This document shows, piece after piece, positions 16,147 to 22,830 of a stretch of DNA of 23,024 nucleotides. The stretch is from the NCBI GenBank assembly GCA_964430295.1, contig CAYSEV010000017.1:1-23024 (forward strand), written 5' to 3'. A program made the translations under genes and the position numbers. Position 1 is the first letter of the stretch, and every line of letters begins with the position of its first letter. The DNA is from CAYGFH01 sp964430295 (GTDB taxonomy: Bacteria; Patescibacteriota; Microgenomatia; UBA10105; UBA927). The notes under the pieces were generated by a model. It saw only the letters and a list, made by a program, of their open reading frames with translations. It searched no databases and had not been told where the DNA came from.

Positions 16147-16155
16147 AGTGGGATC

Positions 16156-16164
16156 TGCTATACA
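16156..16164 (+). promoter_or_regulatory. Extended -10 promoter of the ECF sigma gene
   Basis: TGC followed by TATACA (16159-16164), 8 nt before the ATG at 16173; no Shine-Dalgarno. The -35 position falls on the 3' arm of the stem-loop at 16118-16146. Confidence 0.45.
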
Positions 16165-16172
16165 ATATCTAT

Positions 16173-16724
16173 ATGTCAAACAGGACTGATGATACGGACA
16201 ATGAGATTGTGAATCGCATTCGAAGCGGGGATCATGAACGATTTTCAGCACTCATAGACCGATATGAAAAAAAATTATTGCGCTATGCTATTACAATCGT
16301 TCACAGAGATGATACTGCTGCGGATATTGTGCAGGATGCCTTTATAAAAGCGTACACAAATCTACAGGGATTTGATACAAAGAAAAGTTTTAACAGTTGG
16401 ATCTACAGAATAGTACACAATGAAGCTATTAATATGGTACATAAATTTAAGAAAGAAGTACCAATGCCAGTGGATATGGAAGTACAAAGTTCTGATGATG
16501 TAGAAACATCGTATATAACGGCCGAGCGGGTAAAACAGGCATCGTGGTGTTTGACGCAAATGCCGATACTCTATAGAGAACCGTTGACACTAGCGTTTAT
16601 AGAAGATCTTTCCTATGAAGAGGTAAGTGATATTTTACGGATTCCGATGGGAACAGTGGCGGCGCGTATAAACCGGGCGAAAGCCATGATGAAACTCATA
16701 TGTCAAAAAAACCACATATCATAA
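16173..16724 (+). CDS. ECF-type RNA polymerase sigma factor
   Basis: A 183-residue sigma-70 family protein with only regions 2 and 4, as in extracytoplasmic-function sigmas. Region 2 spans about 6-85: ALIDRYEKKLLRYAITIV, then DIVQDAFIKAYTNL (core-binding and -10 recognition) and FNSWIYRIVHNEAIN. Region 4 spans about 125-176: LTQMPILYREPLTLAFIEDLSYEEVSDIL, then the helix-turn-helix IPMGTVAARINRAKAMM. It directs polymerase to a stress or envelope regulon. The downstream membrane gene overlaps it by 25 nt, so the two are translationally coupled and that protein may be its regulator. The start follows an extended -10 by 8 nt. Confidence 0.93.
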   Translation: MSNRTDDTDNEIVNRIRSGDHERFSALIDRYEKKLLRYAITIVHRDDTAADIVQDAFIKAYTNLQGFDTKKSFNSWIYRIVHNEAINMVHKFKKEVPMPVDMEVQSSDDVETSYITAERVKQASWCLTQMPILYREPLTLAFIEDLSYEEVSDILRIPMGTVAARINRAKAMMKLICQKNHIS

Positions 16725-17206
16725 AAGAAGCGGTTATGAAACAAATTTTAACCGGACAGGTGGCGATGAAGCCGAGATGGTATTTTATTGTAGGCTCTCT
16801 ACTTATGTTTTTAGGGCTGATAGGCTCGACTATCGCATCTATTTTTTTGATGAGTATTATCTCTTTTTCTCTTCGGACTCATGGACCAATGGGTGCAATC
16901 CGTTTTCAACAGCTTGTGTCAAATTTTTCCTGGTGGGCTCCTGTACTTGCAATCTTAGGATTATTATGCGGTATCAGACTTTTGAAATACTATGATATTT
17001 CATACAAAAAGAATTTTACTCTGGTTATCATTTTTTTTATTCTCGCTATTATTGCAGCGGGTTTGGTAATGGATGCAGTAGGCATCAGTGCAGTATGGTC
17101 ACGTCAGGGACCAATGCATCGACTGTATTTGCAATCAGAACAAGATAGTACGATTGTTGCTCCAGGCGGACACGGGTGGAGAGGAATGCAGCATACCACG
17201 GAATAA
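16700..17206 (+). CDS. Membrane protein coupled to the ECF sigma factor (candidate anti-sigma)
   Basis: A 168-residue protein with a ~25-residue cytoplasmic lead (SKKPHIIKEAVMKQILTGQ) ending in VAMKPRWYF, three hydrophobic helices (about 27-55, 72-95 and 105-127), and a polar, His/Gly-rich extracytoplasmic tail ending GGHGWRGMQHTTE. A KPRWYF motif before the first helix is, to my knowledge, a feature of small membrane proteins encoded right after ECF sigmas in candidate-phyla bacteria. The 25-nt overlap with the sigma gene argues for joint control. No zinc-binding anti-sigma motif (HxxxCxxC) is present, so an anti-sigma role is inference from position. ATG 16736 is a shorter alternative start. 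Confidence 0.65.
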   Translation: MSKKPHIIKEAVMKQILTGQVAMKPRWYFIVGSLLMFLGLIGSTIASIFLMSIISFSLRTHGPMGAIRFQQLVSNFSWWAPVLAILGLLCGIRLLKYYDISYKKNFTLVIIFFILAIIAAGLVMDAVGISAVWSRQGPMHRLYLQSEQDSTIVAPGGHGWRGMQHTTE

Positions 17207-17297
17207 ATGAAAGAAAATCTTTCACAAATTTGTATTAGATCTGAAAGGGAGTATCGTATGTGTAATATTTCATACCAACAAATGAATTGCATATACG

Positions 17298-17303
17298 TAT
17301 ACT
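17298..17303 (+). promoter_or_regulatory. -10 box of the exporter operon
   Basis: TATACT, 6 nt before the ATG at 17310, with no Shine-Dalgarno and no convincing -35. It probably drives the anchored protein and the MacAB-like genes. Confidence 0.45.
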
Positions 17304-17309
17304 ATTTAT

Positions 17310-17786
17310 ATGAATAAATATCTAGTTGGATTCATCATAGTAATGTTAGTAGGCTTGGGAGCATATGCACTGTTGAGTAAAAAAAACAATACGACTTCTG
17401 AATCAACCACCAGTATCATCGCCCTATCTTCTCCAACACGACTGGCTGAAGTAAACGGATATGTACTGAGTATTGAAGGCAACGAGCTGATAGTTGCAAA
17501 CGAATTAGGTGTGAAAGAAGTGACAGAAGAGGAACGAGCCCGGCGGCAAAAGCTGACACAGGAGGAACGACAGGCATTAAAAGCACAGGAATCTGCAAAT
17601 CTTAAAAAGGAAAATGTGACGATCACTATTCCTGTCGGCACAACTATAGTTAAAGGGTCAGGTGATGCCAGCGGAACAAATGTAAAAGCTCAGATGACAG
17701 AGATTGTAAAAGGGGTATATGTTTCAATATGGAAAACCGGCGATTCAGTGGAATTTGTGAAACTCAAAGGTGTTTCGACACAATAA
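17310..17786 (+). CDS. Membrane-anchored protein of the exporter operon
   Basis: A 158-residue protein: one N-terminal transmembrane helix (about 4-22), a Ser/Thr linker, then a small beta-rich domain (VNGYVLSIEGNELIVA near 50-65, and ITIPVGTTIVKGSG to the end) interrupted by a highly charged helix (EEERARRQKLTQEERQALKA, about 72-91). No named family is recognised; the beta segments suggest an OB-like fold. The next gene starts 1 nt after its stop, so it is cotranscribed with the membrane-fusion protein and may be an accessory of the exporter, but no direct motif shows that. Confidence 0.65.
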   Translation: MNKYLVGFIIVMLVGLGAYALLSKKNNTTSESTTSIIALSSPTRLAEVNGYVLSIEGNELIVANELGVKEVTEEERARRQKLTQEERQALKAQESANLKKENVTITIPVGTTIVKGSGDASGTNVKAQMTEIVKGVYVSIWKTGDSVEFVKLKGVSTQ

Positions 17787-17787
17787 T

Positions 17788-18795
17788 ATGACGAAAAAAA
17801 TAGTAGCTGGAGGGATTGTGTTGAGAATTATCCTTGTATCCGGATGGTTTGTATTTACTAGATCACAAGCGAGCGCAACACAAAATGTTACGACAGCAAC
17901 AGTGAAGCAGGGATCGTTGAAAATAGCATTTTCCATAGATGGAAAAACATTTATAGATAGACGAGATCTGAGATTTACAGTCAGCGGCAAAGTATCTCAC
18001 ATTGCAGTGACTGAAGGACAGAGTGTAAAAAAAGGACAGTATCTGATGTCGCTCGATACGCAAGATGTACAGAAGAATTTGGATAAAGATCTGAAGGATT
18101 ATCTGATAACCCGAAATACATTTGAACAAACAAACAGGGTGACATATCCGCAAGGAGCACTTACAGACACCATTAAGAGGGCGCTTGAAAATACGCAGTA
18201 CACGTTGGATAAATCAGTACTCGATGTGGAAATCAGAAATATTGCGCTCAAGGAATCGTATCTTTATGCACCAATTGACGGCATCGTCTCTGCGATAAAC
18301 ATCAAAGATGGCGAGACAGTAAATACGCAGAACGGATCAAGTGTTATAACCATTACAAAACCGAACTCATTGCTATTTGAAGCCTATGCTGAGGATACCG
18401 ATGCACTGAAGATTACTACGGAGCAAAAAACAACAGTGCAAGTTGATGCGATAGCCAATGTGCAATTTCCTTCTAAAGTAGACTTTATCTCCAACCTCGC
18501 AACCGTTGATCAAAATGGACTATCTACCTATAAAGTTAAAGCGACAATTACTGATCCGAAAGGATATACCTTACTTGACGGTATGTCCGGAAGTATCCAG
18601 TTTATAGCCAAAGAAAAGTCCGGCATTCTTATAATTCCAAACAGCGCTGTAGTACGAAAAAATAATGTCAGTTACGCATCAAAGATAGACAATGGAAAAC
18701 AAACAGACGTAGTTATTGAAACCGGTTTTACCGATGGAAAAAATGTTGAAGTGGTTTCCGGATTAGTATCGGGGGATGAAGTGATAATTCCATGA
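17788..18795 (+). CDS. Membrane fusion / adaptor protein, MacA-like (HlyD/RND MFP family)
   Basis: 335 residues from ATG 17788. An N-terminal helix (about 5-23) is followed by a first lipoyl half-motif (FTVSGKVSHIAVTEGQSVKKGQ), a short helical hairpin (about 85-150), the second lipoyl half (SYLYAPIDGIVSAINIKDGETV), and beta-barrel and membrane-proximal segments ending SGLVSGDEVIIP. MacA-like adaptors couple an ABC permease to its substrate on the outer face. The hairpin is shorter than in proteobacterial MacA, which fits a cell without an outer-membrane TolC partner. An in-frame GTG at 17770 lies inside the previous gene and is rejected. The stop overlaps the next ATG (ATGA). Confidence 0.85.
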   Translation: MTKKIVAGGIVLRIILVSGWFVFTRSQASATQNVTTATVKQGSLKIAFSIDGKTFIDRRDLRFTVSGKVSHIAVTEGQSVKKGQYLMSLDTQDVQKNLDKDLKDYLITRNTFEQTNRVTYPQGALTDTIKRALENTQYTLDKSVLDVEIRNIALKESYLYAPIDGIVSAINIKDGETVNTQNGSSVITITKPNSLLFEAYAEDTDALKITTEQKTTVQVDAIANVQFPSKVDFISNLATVDQNGLSTYKVKATITDPKGYTLLDGMSGSIQFIAKEKSGILIIPNSAVVRKNNVSYASKIDNGKQTDVVIETGFTDGKNVEVVSGLVSGDEVIIP

Positions 18796-19466
18796 CAACT
18801 TCTACACTGTTAACTCTTCAGAATATAGTGAAGTCCTACCAGATAAAATCGGATACATATCAGATTCTCAGAGGAGTGAATCTTCAAATTTCTTCCGGCG
18901 ATTTTGTGGCGATTATGGGACCTTCCGGGAGCGGAAAATCTACGCTTTTAAATATTATCGGTTGTCTTGATTCTCCCTCATCGGGTGAATACATACTTGA
19001 TGGCAATTCTGTATCATCGCTTTCTGCGAGAGAACTATCTAAAATTCGCAACACATATATTGGATTTATTTTTCAAAACTTTAATCTGATTCCGTCACTG
19101 AGTGTCCTTGATAATGTGTTATTGCCTTCTTTCTATCTTGGGTATGAGAATCGTGATAGAGCAATAGAACTTTTATCTGCTATGGGTTTATCTGAACGGC
19201 TTTTGTTTAAACCCAATGAACTCTCAGGTGGACAAAAGCAGCGTGTCGCAATTGCCAGAGCATTAATGAATAATCCAGCTTTTCTTCTGGCTGACGAACC
19301 GACAGGTGCGCTTGACAGTAAGACAGGCAAGGAAATAATGGACCTGATTGTTTCACTTAACAAAAAGGAGCGAAAAACAATTTTGATGGTTACGCATGAT
19401 CCAGCAATTGCCAAAAAAGCGCATAGAACAATTCATTTACAAGACGGGAGAATTATTCGTGAATAA
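18792..19466 (+). CDS. ABC transporter ATP-binding protein, MacB/LolD type
   Basis: A 224-residue ATPase. Walker A is GPSGSGKS (43-50), the Q-loop Gln is near 95, the signature is LSGGQ (144-148), Walker B is FLLADE (164-169) with catalytic Glu169, the D-loop is GALDS, and the switch His is 202. Length and the DEPTGALDS form place it in the MacB/LolD/FtsE group that pairs with FtsX-type permeases. Unlike E. coli MacB the ATPase is a separate polypeptide, as in Gram-positive MacAB-like systems. It overlaps the adaptor gene by 4 nt and the permease gene by 8 nt, so the three are one operon. Confidence 0.93.
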   Translation: MTTSTLLTLQNIVKSYQIKSDTYQILRGVNLQISSGDFVAIMGPSGSGKSTLLNIIGCLDSPSSGEYILDGNSVSSLSARELSKIRNTYIGFIFQNFNLIPSLSVLDNVLLPSFYLGYENRDRAIELLSAMGLSERLLFKPNELSGGQKQRVAIARALMNNPAFLLADEPTGALDSKTGKEIMDLIVSLNKKERKTILMVTHDPAIAKKAHRTIHLQDGRIIRE

Positions 19467-20667
19467 CGCCTTGTTTATCAAAAAGCTTACAAAACTTTCA
19501 TGGGATGCTCTCATGGCAAACCCTTTGAGATCATTTTTAACCACTCTTGGTATTATCATTGGCTCACTTACAATCATTATTGTTGTTGCCCTTGGTGAAG
19601 GTGCAAAAAAAGATATTGCGCAACAATACTCAAGTATGAGCGTCACTACAATTCTTATCAATGCACCATCGACAGTTGAAGGTGCACGGTCAAAACTCAG
19701 TTTTGATGATGTGGAACCGATCTCAAAACTGCCATCTATTGCAACTGCTGTTCCACAATTGTCAGGTCGTGTACAGATGCAGTATAACGGTCAGTCAAGC
19801 AATTTATCCGTTTTGGGTACAACACCTGATATACAACAACTTGCAAGTTTAGTTCTTAAAAAAGGTAAATTTTTTACGACTGCTGATAATGATAAGCACA
19901 CAAAAGTGGCGGTGATCGGAGCAGTTGTTGCAGAAGAATTGTTTGGCAGCAGAGATGCTGATGTGGTCGGCAAATATATAATAGTCGGAAAAAAGGAATT
20001 TGAGGTAATTGGACTGTTGGAATATAAGGGTGGATCGGTAGGTCCAACAACAATAGATGACAGTATTTTTACTCCATATGATTCTGCGTACCGATATATT
20101 CTGGGGGTGAACGGAAGATTTAATATGAATGCGCAAGCTCGGGATGTATCATTGATAAATCAGGCTGTTGAAGAGATCTCCATCGCGCTTCGTGAGTCTC
20201 ATGGACTCAAACCCGGCATGAATGATGATTTCAGAGTACGTGATATGGGAACAACTGTAGCATCAGCTGTAAATTCGTCTCGGACGATGTCTATACTTCT
20301 CGCGTCAATAGGCATCATCGTGCTACTTGTCGGAGGTATCGGTATTATGAACATTATGTATGTGACTGTTACTGAGCGAACACGAGAAATTGGAATTCGT
20401 AAAGCGATCGGTGCTCAGTCAGAATATATATTATTTCAGTTCCTCCTTGAGGCATTTATTTTAAGTTTAGTTGGATTTATTCTCGGAACACTTGGGTCTT
20501 TTGGTGTGTATTTTTTACTTAAACAATTTGCAATATCTGTCATTCTTGTTTGGTGGAGTTATCTGCTTTCATTTGTATCCACTGTAAGTATCGGTATTTT
20601 CTTTGGTTGGTATCCGGCACAAAAAGCTGCAAATCTGAATCCTATAGATGCATTGCGTTATGAATAG
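19459..20667 (+). CDS. MacB-type ABC transporter permease (FtsX family)
   Basis: 402 residues from GTG 19459. One transmembrane helix (about 26-47) follows the LSWDALMANPLRSFLTTLGI segment typical of MacB-type permeases. A ~220-residue extracytoplasmic MacB_PCD domain comes next, then three helices (about 277-303, 325-352 and 360-385) with the FtsX signature TERTREIGIRKAIGAQ and the closing PAQKAANLNPIDALRYE. GTG 19459 is chosen because a GGGAG ribosome site sits 8 nt upstream and the overlap is then only 8 nt; a start at 19396 would overlap the ATPase by 71 nt. The exporter may move peptides, antimicrobials or lipoproteins; no substrate gene is evident. Confidence 0.9.
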   Translation: MNNALFIKKLTKLSWDALMANPLRSFLTTLGIIIGSLTIIIVVALGEGAKKDIAQQYSSMSVTTILINAPSTVEGARSKLSFDDVEPISKLPSIATAVPQLSGRVQMQYNGQSSNLSVLGTTPDIQQLASLVLKKGKFFTTADNDKHTKVAVIGAVVAEELFGSRDADVVGKYIIVGKKEFEVIGLLEYKGGSVGPTTIDDSIFTPYDSAYRYILGVNGRFNMNAQARDVSLINQAVEEISIALRESHGLKPGMNDDFRVRDMGTTVASAVNSSRTMSILLASIGIIVLLVGGIGIMNIMYVTVTERTREIGIRKAIGAQSEYILFQFLLEAFILSLVGFILGTLGSFGVYFLLKQFAISVILVWWSYLLSFVSTVSIGIFFGWYPAQKAANLNPIDALRYE

Positions 20668-20676
20668 TACTACCAC

Positions 20677-20704
20677 TTGACAATATATTAGTAAATGCTA
20701 ATAT
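20677..20704 (+). promoter_or_regulatory. Promoter with overlapping operator for the thiol-redox operon
   Basis: Consensus -35 TTGACA (20677-20682), a 16-nt spacer, and a -10-like TAATAT (20699-20704). A perfect inverted repeat ATATTAG-TAAATG-CTAATAT (20685-20704) fills the spacer and covers the -10. AT-rich repeats of this kind are bound by ArsR/SmtB-family repressors, and such a repressor is the second gene of the operon. Confidence 0.65.
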
Positions 20705-20741
20705 GTTATGTAGCATCGTTCATTGCAAAAAAGGAGTACGT

Positions 20742-21368
20742 ATGAATTTGGCATATTTTAGAAAAAGTACACATACAAAAGATAAAACAATTGAAGAGTT
20801 GAAAATACATGCAGAAAAATTGGGACTAACAGTTTTAGGTGCAACAGAATTGCCATCTGGAAATGGCACGATTTTGCATGTATGCAATCCAAACTGGATT
20901 GGAAATCTGATTGCTTCAGATAAAAATCTGATTGGATTATTACCCTGTGCAGTTGCAGTTATTACTAAAGGAGATGATGTCATTGTCGGAGTTGGTAGTC
21001 CTGCTGTGCTAGGTGGCGTATCTCAAAATCCGGCAATAGTAACGTTATCCACGCAAGCGGAAACTTCTATGAAAGAACTTATCCATACTGCAGCTGGTGT
21101 CGGGCCATTAAAACCTACACACATAAAACTGTATTCAACAACAACCTGTCCGTACTGCAAAATGGAAGCTGCTTGGTTAGACAGTAAAAAGGTCTCCTAT
21201 GATGAAGTCCATGTGGATCAGAATCAAGCTGAGGCTGATGATATGGTGAAGAAGACCGGTCAAATGGGGGTACCTGTAACCAGTGTACAGTATGAAGACG
21301 ATGAAGAGGAATTTATCATTGGTTTTGATAAGCAAAAACTCGCAAGCATATTGGGAGTTGCTCTATAA
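20742..21368 (+). CDS. DUF302-glutaredoxin fusion protein
   Basis: 208 residues from ATG 20742, which has an AAGGAG ribosome site 5 nt upstream (an in-frame ATG at 20703 lies in the promoter region and is rejected). Residues about 15-115 match DUF302 (TIEELKIHAEKLGLTVLGAT, HVCNPNWIGNLI, LPCAVAVITKGDDVIVGVGSP). Residues about 123-205 are a glutaredoxin/thioredoxin fold with the CPYC redox centre (Cys136, Cys139) and a cis-Pro motif MGVPV (Pro178). DUF302 proteins are often found with sulfur and redox genes but their reaction is unknown. The Grx half is closely similar to the free glutaredoxin at 21649 (shared KTGQMGVPV), suggesting local duplication. Confidence 0.85.
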   Translation: MNLAYFRKSTHTKDKTIEELKIHAEKLGLTVLGATELPSGNGTILHVCNPNWIGNLIASDKNLIGLLPCAVAVITKGDDVIVGVGSPAVLGGVSQNPAIVTLSTQAETSMKELIHTAAGVGPLKPTHIKLYSTTTCPYCKMEAAWLDSKKVSYDEVHVDQNQAEADDMVKKTGQMGVPVTSVQYEDDEEEFIIGFDKQKLASILGVAL

Positions 21369-21385
21369 CAAAGTTCATTAAAGAT

Positions 21386-21652
21386 ATGGGTACAGACGTA
21401 TATACCGCATTTGGAAATAAAGTCAGGACAAAATTACTCCTTTGCTTGGAAAAGAGATCTAAAAGTGTCAGTGAGATTATTGAAACCTGCGGTTTATCTC
21501 AATCTGCCGTGTCTCAGCATTTAGCAAAACTGCGGGATGCAAAACTTGTAACAGTTCAAAAAAAGGGAAAGCAGGTATTCTATTCATTGTCACATCCTAG
21601 AGCTGCAGATATAAGTAAAAAATTGGTCGAACTGGAGAGTGAGGTCATATGA
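21386..21652 (+). CDS. ArsR/SmtB-family transcriptional repressor
   Basis: An 88-residue winged-helix protein: FGNKVRTKLLLCLEKRSKSVSEIIETCGLSQSAVSQHLAKLRDAKLVTVQKKGKQVFYSL is the ArsR core, with recognition helix LSQSAVSQHLAKL and the beta-wing after it. The CxC metal-binding motif of ArsR/CadC is absent (the equivalent segment reads SKSVSE). Cysteines occur only at 20 and 35, which could form a dithiol sensor, as in BigR/SqrR-type persulfide sensors, though the positions are not obviously the same. Neighbouring redox genes and the inverted repeat at 20685-20704 suggest autoregulation. It starts 17 nt after the fusion gene and overlaps the next gene by 4 nt. Confidence 0.88.
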   Translation: MGTDVYTAFGNKVRTKLLLCLEKRSKSVSEIIETCGLSQSAVSQHLAKLRDAKLVTVQKKGKQVFYSLSHPRAADISKKLVELESEVI

Positions 21653-21909
21653 ACTATTCAAACGTTATCGTCTACGCTACAAAAACATGTCCGTATTGCA
21701 CCATGGCAGCAAACTGGTTGACTGATAAAAAAATAGCATTCAAAAAAATATTGGTTGATGAAGATCACAGTGCCGCCCGCGACATGGTACAAAAAACCGG
21801 ACAGATGGGAGTGCCGGTTATAGAGATTCAGTATCCGGACAGAAAGCCGGAATTTTTGGTTGGATTTAATCCGCCGCAACTTTCATATATGTTGGGGGTG
21901 CAATCATGA
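21649..21909 (+). CDS. Glutaredoxin-like thiol oxidoreductase
   Basis: An 86-residue single-domain glutaredoxin: beta strand VIVYATKT, CPYC active site (Cys14, Cys17), AANWLTDKKIAFKKILVDED, and the cis-Pro motif MGVPV (Pro56), ending GFNPPQLSYMLGV. It catalyses thiol-disulfide exchange or accepts persulfide sulfur in the cytoplasm. The start ATG overlaps the repressor stop (ATGA), and its stop overlaps the next start in the same way, indicating translational coupling. It closely parallels the C-terminal half of the protein at 20742. Confidence 0.9.
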   Translation: MNYSNVIVYATKTCPYCTMAANWLTDKKIAFKKILVDEDHSAARDMVQKTGQMGVPVIEIQYPDRKPEFLVGFNPPQLSYMLGVQS

Positions 21910-22826
21910 AAAAAACATCGTTAGCCTTTTTACCGAATGTCGGAACGACTGACAGAATTATACGAATTATTATTGGAGCGACATTCCTTAATGCAGGGTT
22001 TTTTTGGCTAACTGGAACAGCTCAACTCGTTTCATATATCGTTGCAGTTGCTGCTTTGTTGACAGGATTATTTTCATACTGTGGACTGTATGCTGTATGC
22101 AAGACTAATACCTGTCCGATGAAGCCAGTAAAGAAACCATCAAGAAAGACGAATAGTATGCTGATCATTTTTTTGATCGGACTGTTACTGATCGAAGCAT
22201 TCGCCAGCATGTTTATAACACGCAAGAAATTTTTGGAGAACTTCAATGAAATGAATGGATACTACAAGCAGACATTGTTCTTAACAGGACAATTGAAACG
22301 TGAAGAGGCAATCGTACAGTACAATTTATGGCAAAAAGCATATACTGAATTTTCTTCAACATATAAAACGTATAGACCATATGCTATTCGCAAAGATACA
22401 CAATTTTCTGCTGATTTAAAAAATGTGAGTGAAATACTCACTTCTTCGCAAACAGGTGTATATACAGGAGATTTAGCAGAAACACATAAGAAACTGGAAT
22501 CGGTGCGACCAATATTTCAAGACATGTTTAAACGAAACGGATTTTCCATGGAATCGATGGCACTCGTAGACTTTCATGATCTGATGGAAACGCTCATTGA
22601 ATTTGCTGATAAAAAAGACGCAAAAGGTGTACTTGCTGCATACATTCCAGCTTCAGATGCACTAAAACAGGTTGAATCAGAGGATACATCTTCTGAAGTT
22701 AGATCAATTCGGACAGCTCTTGAGACGCTCAAAAAAACAGCTGAGAGCGGAAACAATGATCAATTATCAAACGATGCGGCGCAGCTTAAAAAAGCATTTA
22801 TAGCAGTCTATTTAGTGAAAGGATAA
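21906..22826 (+). CDS. DUF2892 membrane protein fused to a helical extracytoplasmic domain
   Basis: 306 residues. Residues about 10-72 are a DUF2892/YgaP-like inner-membrane domain: NVGTTDRIIRIIIGATFLNAG, a two-helix hairpin, and the Cys-bearing end YCGLYAVCKTNTC (Cys59, 65, 70) equivalent to the usual GFCPLYxxxGxNTC. A third helix at about 84-103 leads into a ~200-residue, all-helical domain with ETHKKLESVRPIFQDMFKRNG and LVDFHDLMETLIEFAD, which recalls cytochrome c'-like four-helix bundles. No CxxCH heme motif is present. DUF2892 domains are commonly fused or linked to rhodaneses, and a rhodanese follows here 4 nt downstream. Sulfur-handling at the membrane is inferred. Confidence 0.8.
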   Translation: MKKTSLAFLPNVGTTDRIIRIIIGATFLNAGFFWLTGTAQLVSYIVAVAALLTGLFSYCGLYAVCKTNTCPMKPVKKPSRKTNSMLIIFLIGLLLIEAFASMFITRKKFLENFNEMNGYYKQTLFLTGQLKREEAIVQYNLWQKAYTEFSSTYKTYRPYAIRKDTQFSADLKNVSEILTSSQTGVYTGDLAETHKKLESVRPIFQDMFKRNGFSMESMALVDFHDLMETLIEFADKKDAKGVLAAYIPASDALKQVESEDTSSEVRSIRTALETLKKTAESGNNDQLSNDAAQLKKAFIAVYLVKG

Positions 22827-22830
22827 TACT

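Noticed and set aside
17207..17309. GAAAG/CTTTC small hairpin after the sigma-coupled gene
   Set aside because: A 5-bp AT-rich stem without a T-tract is too weak to call a terminator.
21386..21652. Arsenic or metal-sensing ArsR
   Set aside because: The CxC metal motif is missing and no arsenate, arsenite or metal transporter gene is nearby.
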